Below, piece by piece: positions 41,036-50,941 of a stretch of 50,999 bases of DNA. The translations under genes were made by a program, and so were the position numbers. The stretch comes from Myxococcales bacterium (GTDB lineage Bacteria > Myxococcota_A > UBA9042): contig SHZD01000013.1 of NCBI GenBank assembly GCA_009692465.1, positions 1-50,999 on the forward strand. Reading direction: 5' to 3'. The notes beneath the pieces are model-generated. The model saw only the letters and a list, made by a program, of their open reading frames with translations, did no database searches and was not told where the DNA came from. Position 1 is the stretch's first letter. Every line of letters begins with the position of its first letter.

Positions 41036-43837
41036 CTACTTAAACCGCCGCAACCCGTGCCACCGCACCACCTGCGCCTTGCCCAGCCGCAGTCGGCGCA
41101 ACAGCACATCCAGCAGCAGCAAGGCCAAAGCCAGCTGCACCAGCTCGGGCCACAGCGGTCGATAGCTGCGGTGGGTCAGCCCGCGGGTGTCCAGCCAATC
41201 CGTTGGTTGCGAATCGACTTTGCCAGCGGTTGCCTGCACCAACTGCCGCAGCACCGTCGGTGGCTCCTGCGTCATGCGGTGCTCATCGGGGTAGGGATGA
41301 ATCGCCGTCGCCCGACCGGAAGCGAGCACCGGCTTGTTCGCCGAGGGCCGCAAGCTGACCGCGACGTCCCAGGCGCCATAACCCTGTAATGCCACGCTAG
41401 TTTCATAGCGACCAGCCGCCACTTCGATCAGCTGTACCGGCATTTCGGTGCCCGCTGGATCGCGAATAATGGCTTGGCCAAGCAACTGGGTCAGTGGCGT
41501 TCCGTCTTCTTCCAGCGCATCGACGGCCACCCGCAAACGGTCGCGCTCCCGGACCAGCCGCACTTGGAGGTCCACACCCAGATCCTCTTGCATGACGTCG
41601 CGCACCACCTGCCTGGCCAGTCGCGCGTAACCGGGCCAATCGGTCCACTGTGACGCCCACCGATTCTTCAAATCGCTTGTCCACACCGAGACTTTACCCA
41701 AACCCAGCCGCCAGCGCACCAATAAGGGCTTACCGTTCGACAGCCGCAGAATTTCTTCGGCACCCGGTTTGACCTTTGTTGGCAAAAACCCGAGTAAACT
41801 AGGAGCGGTGCCAATCTCCACGCCACGCAGCAAGTCGATGCGCCGCAACCCTGGAGCCACGCGGGCGCGCACCGAAGTCTCAATCACCGACTGGCCGGCA
41901 ATGAGCTTAGTTTCGCGGACAAAAATGCGCGGCAACGTTTCGGGTCGGTCGGTGAAATAGGAGCGACCACCGCCGCGATCCGCTATAGCTTCCAGCAGGT
42001 TGCGATCAACGTCGCTGCCGATGCCGACGCTCGAAACCGTAATCCCCGAGTTGCGCATCTGCCGCACTAACGCATCGATACCCGCTCGCGGCGCCTGACC
42101 ATCGGTCAGTACAATCACGTGCTTGACCTTAGCGTTGGCCGAAACCAACTGCTGGTAAGCCATATCGATCGCAGGGTAGATGTGGGTCCCACCCGCGGGC
42201 GACAACTTGGCAATGTCGGATTCGATGCGATAGCTGTTGCCAGCGCGTTGCAAGCGCACCGCAATCCGTGCTTCGTTGTCAAAGGCGACGACTCCAATCA
42301 GGTCTTCGGCTGCTAGCGCCTGCGCGGTGGCAATCGCAGCGGCCTTGGCCAGTTCCATTTTCGGTCCGTTCATCGAGCCAGAGCGGTCGACGCATAGCAT
42401 CAGCCCAATCGTGGGCTGCTCCACCTTGGATTGCACATCCATGGCCACTGGTAGTACGTGCTTGTCCAAATAGGTGTCTTGATAACCGCCTGATCCTAAA
42501 GAGTCTTCTCCGCCAATCACCAGCAGACCGCCGCCACTCTGAGCGTAAGTGTGCAGATTGCGCATGTCGCCATCGGTCACCAGCGGCACCCCATCGCGCG
42601 ACACCCGCGGCACATCGGACAGGATGACCGCCCGATAGGGCTTGAGCCCGCCCAATGAGCGCGGCAACCCGTCAGCCGGCCGCAACTCGACTTCAAAATC
42701 GTCTAACAGCGCCTTGGTCAACGCCAGCGCGCCGCGGCCGCCCTGCCCCTCGACGTACAGCACTTTGGGTCGTTCCTGCACGACTACCCGGCCGCGCAGG
42801 TGATTATTGGAGGCAAAACGGTCAGCACCCACCGCCGGGGTGCAATCGACTTGCAAATCGACGGCACCGACTTTGCGCAACACCAATTCGGCAAGCTGGA
42901 CGCGAGTTTCGCCGTTGATGATGTCGGCGATGACCGGCGGCACAGAGTTGCCTTGGGCGCGAACCTGACAGGCGACTCGGCCGGCTTGATTCGACTGGAG
43001 GTGCACAGCGAGCGGAAACCGGACACCAGCACGCACAACTTGCGGTAACTCTAGGCGGTCAACCAAAATCTCGGGTTGTAGCGGCTGAGCGGGTAGGTGC
43101 GGCGTATGGACAGTCACGCCAGCTAAGCGCAGCGCATGGACGGTGTCCAGCGCTTCACCTTGCGTCTCTACGCCATCCGACCACACGACCAGATGCGGTA
43201 CGGTGTGACCGTCGACCAGACCCAACGCCAAGTTCAGCGCCGCCTGCAGATCTGTGGCACCGCCGCCTGCATCCCGACCTTCGGCCGACCGTCGTGGTAG
43301 GTGAGGCGCCTGCAGGGTCTCCGCCGTGTGGTGCCAGGGCAGGCGCGCAGCCCGAGCGTCAAAAACCACGACGGCCAATTCGGCCTCGCTGCGCGTTTCA
43401 TCGCCCGGACTTGCGGTGGTCTTGTCGCGTTGCTGCAGTAGCTTGGCCGACTGGAGGAGTCCCGATTGCGCCGCGACCAACACCGACTCAGCGACCGAAT
43501 CCGAGCGATCGATGACGTGAATCAACTGCGGGCGCCGCGGTCGATCCCTAAGCGCGCGGGGATGGGCAATCGCCACCGCCACCAGCGCAATCAGGGCCAT
43601 GCGAACCCCAGTCTGAATGGCCACTTGCCAGCGCGGCAGGTCGGTCAGGCTCAATGGCAGCGCCAAAGGCACCAGCCATGCCGCCAATGCCAGCCACAAC
43701 CAGTTAGGCGCAGCAAATTCAATGCCTTGGCGAGCCAGCGCTGTTGACCACGGCTGCACTTGGTCTGGCAACAACAGCGTCGACGCCACGGCGCAAGCCA
43801 AGCAGACCAACACCCACAGCCAGCGGCGCGCGGTCAT
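41036..43837 (-). CDS. Membrane protein with two VWA domains and a GATase-like domain
   Basis: The 933-aa protein starts at ATG 43837, overlapping the previous stop by 4 bp. It has two or three N-terminal membrane helices (4-25, 44-65, 76-92). A first VWA-like domain has a DRSDS metal site (D110-S114). A glutamine-amidotransferase-like region follows with VLYVEGQGGRGALALTKALL (359-378) and GGGLLVIGGEDSLGSGGY (435-452). A second VWA domain has a canonical DRSGS site (D484-S488) and VKHVIVLTDGQ. A beta-rich tail and a C-terminal helix (LVQLALALLLLDVLLRR) end it. Such proteins sit at the end of MoxR/DUF58/Bat operons; a role in envelope stress or complex maturation is likely but unproven. Confidence 0.85.
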   Translation of the reverse strand: MTARRWLWVLVCLACAVASTLLLPDQVQPWSTALARQGIEFAAPNWLWLALAAWLVPLALPLSLTDLPRWQVAIQTGVRMALIALVAVAIAHPRALRDRPRRPQLIHVIDRSDSVAESVLVAAQSGLLQSAKLLQQRDKTTASPGDETRSEAELAVVVFDARAARLPWHHTAETLQAPHLPRRSAEGRDAGGGATDLQAALNLALGLVDGHTVPHLVVWSDGVETQGEALDTVHALRLAGVTVHTPHLPAQPLQPEILVDRLELPQVVRAGVRFPLAVHLQSNQAGRVACQVRAQGNSVPPVIADIINGETRVQLAELVLRKVGAVDLQVDCTPAVGADRFASNNHLRGRVVVQERPKVLYVEGQGGRGALALTKALLDDFEVELRPADGLPRSLGGLKPYRAVILSDVPRVSRDGVPLVTDGDMRNLHTYAQSGGGLLVIGGEDSLGSGGYQDTYLDKHVLPVAMDVQSKVEQPTIGLMLCVDRSGSMNGPKMELAKAAAIATAQALAAEDLIGVVAFDNEARIAVRLQRAGNSYRIESDIAKLSPAGGTHIYPAIDMAYQQLVSANAKVKHVIVLTDGQAPRAGIDALVRQMRNSGITVSSVGIGSDVDRNLLEAIADRGGGRSYFTDRPETLPRIFVRETKLIAGQSVIETSVRARVAPGLRRIDLLRGVEIGTAPSLLGFLPTKVKPGAEEILRLSNGKPLLVRWRLGLGKVSVWTSDLKNRWASQWTDWPGYARLARQVVRDVMQEDLGVDLQVRLVRERDRLRVAVDALEEDGTPLTQLLGQAIIRDPAGTEMPVQLIEVAAGRYETSVALQGYGAWDVAVSLRPSANKPVLASGRATAIHPYPDEHRMTQEPPTVLRQLVQATAGKVDSQPTDWLDTRGLTHRSYRPLWPELVQLALALLLLDVLLRRLRLGKAQVVRWHGLRRFK

Positions 43838-45993
43838 ACCGTCCTCCGCCGCAAGTACAGCAACCATTCCACGCAGATCGCCGCCACAACTGCCAGCAAC
43901 CAATAGGCCCAGCGCGCCAATCGCGACTGATCTGGCGCCGCTGTCGTCGCTCGATGCAGGGAAACTGGTTGGCCAAGAGGCGACGCCGCGGTTGGAGATT
44001 CGACGCTTCCCAACGTGGTTGGTCGCGCCATCTGGGCTTGCTTGCCGTCGCGCCAGACGTGGATGCCGTGGACTTCGCTGCTCGCCAACACCTGCCCGGC
44101 CGCCTGACGGGCCGGACGCGGCGGCAGACCCGGCTCCAGATACTGCCAATTGTGGCCGCGATTGGGTTTTTCCACGGCCCACGGCCGACCCACCTCCAGC
44201 GGCGGGACCAGCGGCTCGGCGTCACCCGCCAGCCAGCTCAGGGCGTTGGCCACCAGAATCGGCATGGCGTAACGCGCGACCAGGTCCGTCTCCATCAGGT
44301 CGATACCCCAGTCCACTCGCCGCACCGGCGCCTCTGCCGCCACCATCACCGCCGCGAGGCTACCGCCTGGCAGGGTCGCCGCGGCTAGAATCACCTCGCC
44401 GGGCTGCGGGCGAAGCCGTCGGGCCACGTCGAAGTTGGTGTCTTGAAAACTGACCCCGCGCATCAATGGATGGTCGCCCGCCTTGGCCAACACCTCAGGG
44501 CCATTGAGCATTTGCGTTGTCGCGGTGGCATCTTGCAACGGAGCGATTGCCAACACCAGGGCCGGCATGTCAGAAAGCGGCGGCGCCGGCACTTGATGCA
44601 AGACCAGCACATCGGGGCGATGAGTTTGACGCAATTGCTCACTAGTTTTGCCGATGTACTCAGCAGCCGCCACTTCAACAACCTCTGCTCGCCCACTCGC
44701 GCGCAAAGCGCCCAGCAGGAACTGATTGTCGTCACCGACCAGCAAGACCCGCAGGCGACGCTGCTCGGCCACCACCGCAAATCCCCAGTTGTTCCACGGT
44801 GCTTTGTCGCGCCATAGCGGCGCCGAGCCCTCAACGTGAACACCAAAATGCGCTTGAGCCAGATCGAGCTGCGGCACCACATGGGTAGACTCACCTACCG
44901 GCAATTGCACAGACTTGAGGTGGCGCAAGGTGGTGTCTTTATCAAATTGCTTGGCATTTTGGGCGGTAGCCGACGAGCGCACGGCGAGCTTGGCGGCCTG
45001 TAACCGATTAGACCGATTGATGATTCTAACGGTCAGGGTCCCAATGTCGACGTCACCAAGTTCGGGCCTAAGGCGCACATCGGCAATCGCCAAATCGTCC
45101 ACGGGCTGGGCGGTCAACGCGGCCAATTCGGCTGCAGCAGAGGCACCGGTGGCCGTCAGTTGGCGCGGCGGTCCAACCGGCAACACTTCCACAGGCCCCA
45201 GCCGGTTCGAGTTTTGCGAATCTTGACGAATGTTTTTCGGATCAGCCACTTGCCGTTGGGGCGGCTCTCCGCTCGATTTTTGACGTTCGGTCCCGGGCGT
45301 CGCGCTGGCCATCGATTCGCTGTCCACGCCACCGTCACTAAGCGTCAGGGGCTCCAATGGCGGGCCCAGATCGCCGACTAGCACAATGCGCGGCCCTGGC
45401 CTGCCCGCCAACATCGCCTGCGCGTCCGCCACCGCTCTGCGCAGGTCCAACCCTGCGTCCGTGGTCTCAATGGAGGCCAGCGCGCGCTGGAGGGCAACGC
45501 GGTCGCTACCCCAACCGGCCAGCACCGTGATGTGGCCCGATGCGGTCAGCACGAGCACCTGTTCGTCCGCGGGCAGCGAATCCAGCCACTGGCCGGCCCG
45601 CCACTTCGCCTCGGCCAAACGTGTTTGCGGCCTTGCCACCGAGGTAGCCGGTGTTTGGCCATCCAGCGTGGCCATCGACGCCGAAACATCGACCATGAGC
45701 ACCGTCGACCAGCGCACCAGAGCTTGCGGCGGCGGTTCGGGGCGAAAAATCGGTTCGCCCAACGCTCCGAGTAGCCCACCGGCGATCAGCAGCAGGACCA
45801 GAAACGACCACAGCCGCTGCCACTTGCGCCCAAAAGCGCGGGCCTGAGACTGCAACAACACTTTTTGCCACAGCCCGCCAAACGGCACTTCGACGCGCCG
45901 CCGCTGTGGCCGCAACAAGTACAGCAAGGCCAGCCCACAGGCCACCACCGCAGCCAGTTGCAGCCAACTGGCAACTTCGCCCGTTGCAACCAT
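43834..45993 (-). CDS. BatA-like membrane VWA protein
   Basis: The 719-aa protein (ATG 45993, overlapping the DUF58 stop as TGATG) has an N-terminal helix (11-27), the RRRVEVPFGGLW motif characteristic of BatA/N-terminal aerotolerance domains, a second helix (62-78) and a VWA domain with metal site DVSAS (102-106). A serine/glutamine-rich spacer (230-270) precedes a beta-sandwich and a GATase-like region (RVLLVGDDNQFLLGAL), and a C-terminal helix closes the chain. It is probably exposed to the periplasm and works with the MoxR ATPase. Longer than classical BatA. Confidence 0.85.
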   Translation of the reverse strand: MVATGEVASWLQLAAVVACGLALLYLLRPQRRRVEVPFGGLWQKVLLQSQARAFGRKWQRLWSFLVLLLIAGGLLGALGEPIFRPEPPPQALVRWSTVLMVDVSASMATLDGQTPATSVARPQTRLAEAKWRAGQWLDSLPADEQVLVLTASGHITVLAGWGSDRVALQRALASIETTDAGLDLRRAVADAQAMLAGRPGPRIVLVGDLGPPLEPLTLSDGGVDSESMASATPGTERQKSSGEPPQRQVADPKNIRQDSQNSNRLGPVEVLPVGPPRQLTATGASAAAELAALTAQPVDDLAIADVRLRPELGDVDIGTLTVRIINRSNRLQAAKLAVRSSATAQNAKQFDKDTTLRHLKSVQLPVGESTHVVPQLDLAQAHFGVHVEGSAPLWRDKAPWNNWGFAVVAEQRRLRVLLVGDDNQFLLGALRASGRAEVVEVAAAEYIGKTSEQLRQTHRPDVLVLHQVPAPPLSDMPALVLAIAPLQDATATTQMLNGPEVLAKAGDHPLMRGVSFQDTNFDVARRLRPQPGEVILAAATLPGGSLAAVMVAAEAPVRRVDWGIDLMETDLVARYAMPILVANALSWLAGDAEPLVPPLEVGRPWAVEKPNRGHNWQYLEPGLPPRPARQAAGQVLASSEVHGIHVWRDGKQAQMARPTTLGSVESPTAASPLGQPVSLHRATTAAPDQSRLARWAYWLLAVVAAICVEWLLYLRRRTV

Positions 45994-46907
45994 CAACCCA
46001 AAAACCCGCCGGCACGAAAGACCCGTAGTACGGCGTCATCATAGGGGATTGCTATGTCTAAGCGCAGCGCCGTCGCTCCTACTTGCCGGGCGGCTGCTTC
46101 GATCTCAACGCAAAAGGCCTCAAAAGCGTTGCGATACTCCGCCATCATCGACGGAGTTAGCGTAATTTCTTGCAATTCGCCTGTTTCAGTGTCGACAAGC
46201 GCGACGTCGCCGAAGCTGCCTGCGTGCAACAAAGCGTTGTCGACCAAGTGCAGGATCATCGGCTGAAAACCACGGTGGGCCAACAACTTAAGCCCGTCAC
46301 CTAGGCCCTCGGGGTCGAAAAAATCACTGATAAGGACCACTAGGCCCTTGCGCGGCTGGTAGCGAATGAAGTCCTCCAGCGCACGTCGAATCGCCGTCTT
46401 TCCAGAGGGTTGCACGGCCGACAGCGCCCGAAGCAGACTGAAGAACTGACCGCGACCGCGCACCGGCCGCATCGGCGGTTCGGCCCCCAAGCCAAACGGC
46501 ACCACCGCCACCCGGTCCAAGTTCGACAGCGAAATATACGCCAGCGCCGCCGACAATTGCAGCGCGCGATCGAGCAGGGTCGGGGTATCCTCAGGCGCCA
46601 CCGCCATCGACAGCGAATGGTCGACCATGAAGTACACCGATAAGTCTTCTTCTTCTTCGTATTCGCGTATTTGCAGTTGATCGGAGCGCGCCAACAGGGC
46701 CCAGTCGATCTGCGAAGGCTCGTCGCCCGCGGCGTAGTCGCGATGCTCAGCAAACTCAAGACCTGAGCCGATTTTCTTGCTGCGGCGATGGGCCTGAGCG
46801 CCCGAAGTCGCCATTCGCCGCGCCAGCAACGCCAGTTGCTCGACTCGCCCCAAAAACTGGGGGTCAAAAAGTTCCGTGCGCAGGCCCTGCGAAGTGGCGT
46901 CACTCAT
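45993..46907 (-). CDS. DUF58 domain protein
   Basis: The 304-aa protein is cytoplasmic and has the DUF58 signature EFAEHRDYAAGDEPSQIDWA (51-70), followed by a VWA-like fold with DHSLSM in place of the metal site (about 97-102) and LVVLISDFFDPEG. DUF58 proteins are constant partners of MoxR ATPases. ATG 46907 is preferred over a TTG 12 bp earlier because the family starts close to it. It begins 13 bp after the MoxR stop. Confidence 0.9.
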   Translation of the reverse strand: MSDATSQGLRTELFDPQFLGRVEQLALLARRMATSGAQAHRRSKKIGSGLEFAEHRDYAAGDEPSQIDWALLARSDQLQIREYEEEEDLSVYFMVDHSLSMAVAPEDTPTLLDRALQLSAALAYISLSNLDRVAVVPFGLGAEPPMRPVRGRGQFFSLLRALSAVQPSGKTAIRRALEDFIRYQPRKGLVVLISDFFDPEGLGDGLKLLAHRGFQPMILHLVDNALLHAGSFGDVALVDTETGELQEITLTPSMMAEYRNAFEAFCVEIEAAARQVGATALRLDIAIPYDDAVLRVFRAGGFLG

Positions 46908-46919
46908 AGCGGTCGGCAA

Positions 46920-47957
46920 CTAGGCCCGAGCGAGTCGATCGACTTCGCCCAGCATTTGCTCAATCACGTGGTCGGGGCGCACACGATCGGCCTCGGCATC
47001 AAAACTCAAGAGGATTCGATGACGTAGCGCCGGTTTGGCCAGCGCCTTGATATCGTCGATGCTCGCTGCTGCGCGACCTTGCGACAATGCTCGCAACTTG
47101 GCACCCAAGACCAGCGCTTGCGCCGCACGCGGCGACGCCCCAGATCGCAAGTATTTTTGCACACTTTTGAGATGACCATTGGAACCATGCACCAACTGCA
47201 CGGCGTAATCGACCACGTGGCGCGCGATCGGACAGCCCAGCGCAAACAGATGAATTTTCAAAATATCTTCGCCCGTCATCACCGGCTGGACCTGATGCGG
47301 CTGCGGTGACAGCGTCCGCGCGACAATTTCATGCAGATCCTCGGGCGTCGGCAGAGGGACTTCGACCTTGAAAATGAAGCGATCAAGCTGGGCCTCAGGC
47401 AGAGGGTAAGTGCCTTCCATTTCAAGCGGATTCTGGGTCGCCAACACAAAAAACGGCGCCGACAGTTGATGGGTCGTTCGGCCAATCGTCACCGACCGCT
47501 CTTGCATGGCTTCGAGCAGAGCGCTCTGAGTTTTCGGCGTAGCGCGGTTGATTTCGTCGGCGAGCAGCACATTGGTAAACACCGGCCCCGGTTGAAAAAC
47601 CAACTGCCGACCGCCGCGCTCGTCCTCGACCAGAACTTGGGTGCCCAGCACGTCGCTCGCCTTCAGATCGGGGGTGAACTGGACCCGTGAAAACTCCACA
47701 TGCAGCGCCTGAGCAAGCGTGCGTACCAACAGCGTTTTGCCAATTCCGGGCACGCCTTCCAACAGCACGTGGCCGTGGGCTAGCATCCCCAAAATAACGG
47801 AGTCCACTACCGTCGCCTGACCGACAATCACCCGCCCTAACTCCGCGCGCAGAGTCGCCAACCGTTCGGCCATCCACTCGATGGTGCGCTGCACTTCTTC
47901 GGCGCTCAGCTGCTGAGTAACTGGCTGCGAACCCTTTTGTGAAACTGGCGTGGTCAT
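46920..47957 (-). CDS. MoxR-family AAA+ ATPase
   Basis: The 345-aa protein has Walker A GVPGIGKT (68-75), Walker B and sensor region VLLADEINRATPKTQSALLE (about 130-149), FFVLATQNPLEMEGTYPLPE (sensor 1), the EAQLDRFIFKV arginine-finger region, and the lid motif GASPRAAQALVLGAK. MoxR ATPases act as chaperones that assemble or activate metal-containing or VWA-domain complexes. The start ATG follows aaggatg. It is the first of the four tightly linked genes MoxR, DUF58, VWA, VWA. Confidence 0.95.
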   Translation of the reverse strand: MTTPVSQKGSQPVTQQLSAEEVQRTIEWMAERLATLRAELGRVIVGQATVVDSVILGMLAHGHVLLEGVPGIGKTLLVRTLAQALHVEFSRVQFTPDLKASDVLGTQVLVEDERGGRQLVFQPGPVFTNVLLADEINRATPKTQSALLEAMQERSVTIGRTTHQLSAPFFVLATQNPLEMEGTYPLPEAQLDRFIFKVEVPLPTPEDLHEIVARTLSPQPHQVQPVMTGEDILKIHLFALGCPIARHVVDYAVQLVHGSNGHLKSVQKYLRSGASPRAAQALVLGAKLRALSQGRAAASIDDIKALAKPALRHRILLSFDAEADRVRPDHVIEQMLGEVDRLARA

Positions 47958-48037
47958 CCGTCATCCTTTGGCATCGGTCGCATGGGCCTAATGGCGCTAA
48001 AGGGCCCCGGCAAAATTGAGTCGACGGACCTCGTCAC

Positions 48038-48100
48038 GATCGGAGCGGCGAGTCGGCTGAATAGCCGCGAGCTCAGCGACCCACCAAGCACGCAGCAAGC
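48038..48100 (-). repeat. Two-hairpin element core, copy C1
   Basis: Core only, read on the minus strand: gcttggtgggtcgctgagct, then a hairpin pairing cggct with agccg, then gactcgccgctccgatcg. It is nearly identical to the core of C2, 95 bp away, so the pair is a local tandem duplication. A clear hairpin 1 is missing. It lies in the 271-bp gap between the 778-aa gene and moxR. Confidence 0.65.
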
Positions 48101-48129
48101 ACCACGAACAAGAACTCGAAGACTCCCAA

Positions 48130-48229
48130 ACGGATCGGAGCGGCGAGTCGGCTGAATAGCCGCGAGCCCAGCGACCCACCAAGCAAGCAAACGGCCGCCA
48201 GTAAAATCGATTAGATTTTGCCTGCGGCC
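48130..48229 (-). repeat. Two-hairpin intergenic element, copy C2
   Basis: Read on the minus strand, hairpin 1 pairs ggccgc with gcggcc and aaaatc with gattttt-like gatttt (48193-48229). It begins in the TAG stop codon of the 778-aa gene. The linker ttgcttgcttggtgggtcgc, the hairpin cggct/agccg and gactcgccgctcc follow. Hairpin 1 ends in an A/T-rich tip and could also serve as a terminator. Confidence 0.7.
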
Positions 48230-50565
48230 TAACGAGGCCGAATTTTCTCAAAGTAGCGCCGCACCAACGCTTTGCGTCCAGCCGGCAGCGATTCCTTGTC
48301 GAGCATTTCCTCAGCGACTTCGCTGTATTCGCGATAGCTTTCGCGCCAGCCTTGCTTGGCAAAACCCTTGCGCGCAGCATCGGAAAACACTTTTTTAGTG
48401 TCAGGTCCGTCGCCGTGCTGGCCTTTGAGCTTGTGGGTCTGAGCAGAGGCCAATTTCGGATTTTTACCTTTGTTATCACCGCCTTTTCCAGTTCCCGCCC
48501 CATCCCCCTGTTCGCCACCACTGCCGGGGCTGCCGCTGTTGTCGGACTGTTGCTCGTAGCCATCGTTGATCAGGTCAGTGCGCGACTTGTCGCCCAAGCC
48601 TTTGGAGCCGAGGCGAAACGAGCGGTCGCGTCCACTTTTGCCTGACTTGCCATCGGCGCCCGTAGCTTCCCCTTCGCCGTCGCCCTGCTGGCCCTTGCCG
48701 TGTTGGCCCTTGCCTTGTTGGCCCTTGCCTTGTTGGCCCTTGCCTTGTTTGCCACCGGCAGCTTCGCGGTCGCCGCTATTGTGGCGGCGCTGGTCGGGTT
48801 TGCCTGCCGCGGAGTCCTCGGCGCCGTCGTCGCCCTCTTTGTCGCCAGCCCCTATTTTGCTTGACTTTTTTCCTTGGCCGCGACTGTTACCACCGCTTCG
48901 CTGCCCGTGCCCGTCGCCCTGACAAGGCTGATCATCGCCACCTTGCTCTTGGCCACGGCTGAGTGCATCACGCGCATCTTTGAGCCGAGACTGACCAATC
49001 CGCTGCGCCTGCCGCGACTTGTGGTCCTCGTCCTGACGACGCAACTCGTCGGCTGCCTGACGCATCGCCTTGTGCGCCGCTTGCTGACCCCTTTTGCCTT
49101 CGTCTTGGCCCTGCCCACCCGCCTCTTGCTTGCCGCCGGCATCTGGTTGACCGCCGGGGCCCTGCTGGCCCGCTTGGCCATCTTTGCCCTTTTTCCCAAG
49201 GCGCTCATTTTGTTCATCTTGACGCCGAAGTTCATCCGCCGCAGCGCGGACCTCTTTCTCAAGGCGCTGCAATTGATGCTCAGCCCCAAGCACATCGCCA
49301 ATTTGTTTGCGCAATTGCTCCAGCTGATGGCGCGCTTCTTGCAACCGGCGCTGCTCCTGCGGGGCCAACCCGCCCTGTTCCTCGCGCTGCTTCTGCAATC
49401 GGTCGATTTTCTTGGCCAACTCCTCCAACTGCTTGGGAACCTTGCGATCCTTGAGAGCATCCGCGAACTTTTCCAGCGTCTTCTGCCACTTTTTCAGGTC
49501 CTGTGGCGACCACTGCTTCTGAGCCAGTTTTTCCATCATTTGAGCAACTAGGCCCAAATCTCCTTCGTCAATCGCTTTTTTCAGCTCTTCCTTGTCCTGA
49601 CCTTTGGGCGCTTCTTCAACGGCTTGCTTGGCTGCATCGAGGACAGCTTGGCGGGCCGCGACATCGCGCTGGCGTTCGGCCTCGGTTGCATCACCGGCGC
49701 GCCCAGACGGCTCAGCGATGGGCTCGGTGGCGCTGGCCGACTCCGTGGTTGGCGGTCGATTGTCGTCGAGTTCAGCGAGCTTCTCGAGGGCAGCACGCTT
49801 GTCCAAACTGCCATCGCGCACGGCGTCGAGTACCGTTCGCAGGTCGCGCAACCACTGCCGGGTCGGCGCATCACTGACTTGGGCTTCGATTTCTTCCAGC
49901 AGCCGCACATCGGCGCCGAGCAGGCTCGCCGCGTCCTCGCCAATCGCATCCAAGGCCGAGCTAAACGGTTTAGGCGCTGCGGGCAACGCCAACGCCAACC
50001 CTGCGATCGGTGTTCGCTCACCGTCAAGGCCATCAACAAACGCGATCGGCGCCAGCGTGACTACGACAACTGCGGTCGCCGCAGCCAATGACGCCAGCCA
50101 ACCAGTCTGCCAGGCGCGAATAGGCACCAGCGCCGCCACCCGCAGGCCCCTTGCCATTGACTGAGCGGCCTGGGCCTGAACGTGGGCCCAACCATCACAG
50201 CGCCTGGTGTCGGCCAGCCACAGGGCCGTCGCTAATGCGTCGTGATCCTGGGCAACGCGGTCCAGATGCCGCGCGGCAACCGGTCGCGCCGTTCGATGGG
50301 CAATGGCCCAGGCCAGCCAGCAGGCCAATGCGAGGCCAACAGTTAGATCGCCATAGAAATCAAACGCATGTGGAGCGAGCGCCAGCCGCGTCACGCCCAG
50401 CCATACACCGCCGACCAGCAGCACCACCGGCAGCGCCAGCCAGGATCGGCGCACAAACTCGTTGACCCATAAGCGCACTTGCGCAAGCCAGACGATACGC
50501 AGGACCGCGCCGAGTTCGGGCTGCGAATGCGCGGCAGGGGTGACATGTACTGCGGTGGTGGGCAT
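48229..50565 (-). CDS. Large membrane protein with long coiled coil and low-complexity tail (DUF4175-like)
   Basis: The 778-aa protein has two N-terminal helix regions (about residues 40-62 and 72-92) and a third at 155-175. A soluble alpha-helical part with coiled coil (about 215-500, rich in Lys, Glu, Gln) follows. The tail is rich in Gly, Gln and Lys with tandem GKGQQ units (15-bp DNA repeats at 48690-48755), and the basic end AGRKALVRRYFEKIRPR closes the chain. Similar proteins precede MoxR/DUF58/VWA genes in Myxococcota-like genomes, which supports a structural role in the same membrane system. Start ATG 50565; its ribosome site is poor. Confidence 0.75.
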   Translation of the reverse strand: MPTTAVHVTPAAHSQPELGAVLRIVWLAQVRLWVNEFVRRSWLALPVVLLVGGVWLGVTRLALAPHAFDFYGDLTVGLALACWLAWAIAHRTARPVAARHLDRVAQDHDALATALWLADTRRCDGWAHVQAQAAQSMARGLRVAALVPIRAWQTGWLASLAAATAVVVVTLAPIAFVDGLDGERTPIAGLALALPAAPKPFSSALDAIGEDAASLLGADVRLLEEIEAQVSDAPTRQWLRDLRTVLDAVRDGSLDKRAALEKLAELDDNRPPTTESASATEPIAEPSGRAGDATEAERQRDVAARQAVLDAAKQAVEEAPKGQDKEELKKAIDEGDLGLVAQMMEKLAQKQWSPQDLKKWQKTLEKFADALKDRKVPKQLEELAKKIDRLQKQREEQGGLAPQEQRRLQEARHQLEQLRKQIGDVLGAEHQLQRLEKEVRAAADELRRQDEQNERLGKKGKDGQAGQQGPGGQPDAGGKQEAGGQGQDEGKRGQQAAHKAMRQAADELRRQDEDHKSRQAQRIGQSRLKDARDALSRGQEQGGDDQPCQGDGHGQRSGGNSRGQGKKSSKIGAGDKEGDDGAEDSAAGKPDQRRHNSGDREAAGGKQGKGQQGKGQQGKGQHGKGQQGDGEGEATGADGKSGKSGRDRSFRLGSKGLGDKSRTDLINDGYEQQSDNSGSPGSGGEQGDGAGTGKGGDNKGKNPKLASAQTHKLKGQHGDGPDTKKVFSDAARKGFAKQGWRESYREYSEVAEEMLDKESLPAGRKALVRRYFEKIRPR

Positions 50566-50734
50566 AGGCGGATAGGGTGCCAGAAAGCGCGATTGTTGCG
50601 CCAGCAGTTGCGGCTGGGCGCTAACATTTGGCAGCCGTCGCGCATTCCGGCGGCCTGCCGCTGTGACGCCTCAGCTTGGAGGCGGATTCAACGATGCCTG
50701 GGCCCCGACTGGTCGCTAAATTCCGCCAACCGCC

Positions 50735-50939
50735 TAGGAGCGTGTCGGAGTATTCCGACTCGCTCCTAGCGCCGTCTGGCTAGATGGCGGCAACTGTCTG
50801 AAACTGCACGGATTTACTCCGGGCAGTTGTCGGACAGTTGAGAATAGTTGACTGGCTAGGAGCCGGTCGGATCGTACTAGATTCATTGTGTATAACCTGA
50901 TAGACATTTTATAACCGATTGATTTCCGACAGGCTCCTA
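50735..50939 (-). repeat. 205-bp MITE-like element, copy 2
   Basis: Inverted copy of 14001-14205, about 93% identical, with the same outer ends (taggagcgtgtcgga and tccgacaggctccta). It lies upstream of the 778-aa gene in the 434-bp gene-free right end. The segment 50566-50734 shows no feature beyond a possible promoter region for that gene. Confidence 0.88.
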
Positions 50940-50941
50940 GA

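Noticed and set aside
48690..48760. 15-bp tandem DNA repeats as a separate repeat feature
   Set aside because: They encode in-frame GKGQQ units of the 778-aa protein and are explained by its low-complexity tail.
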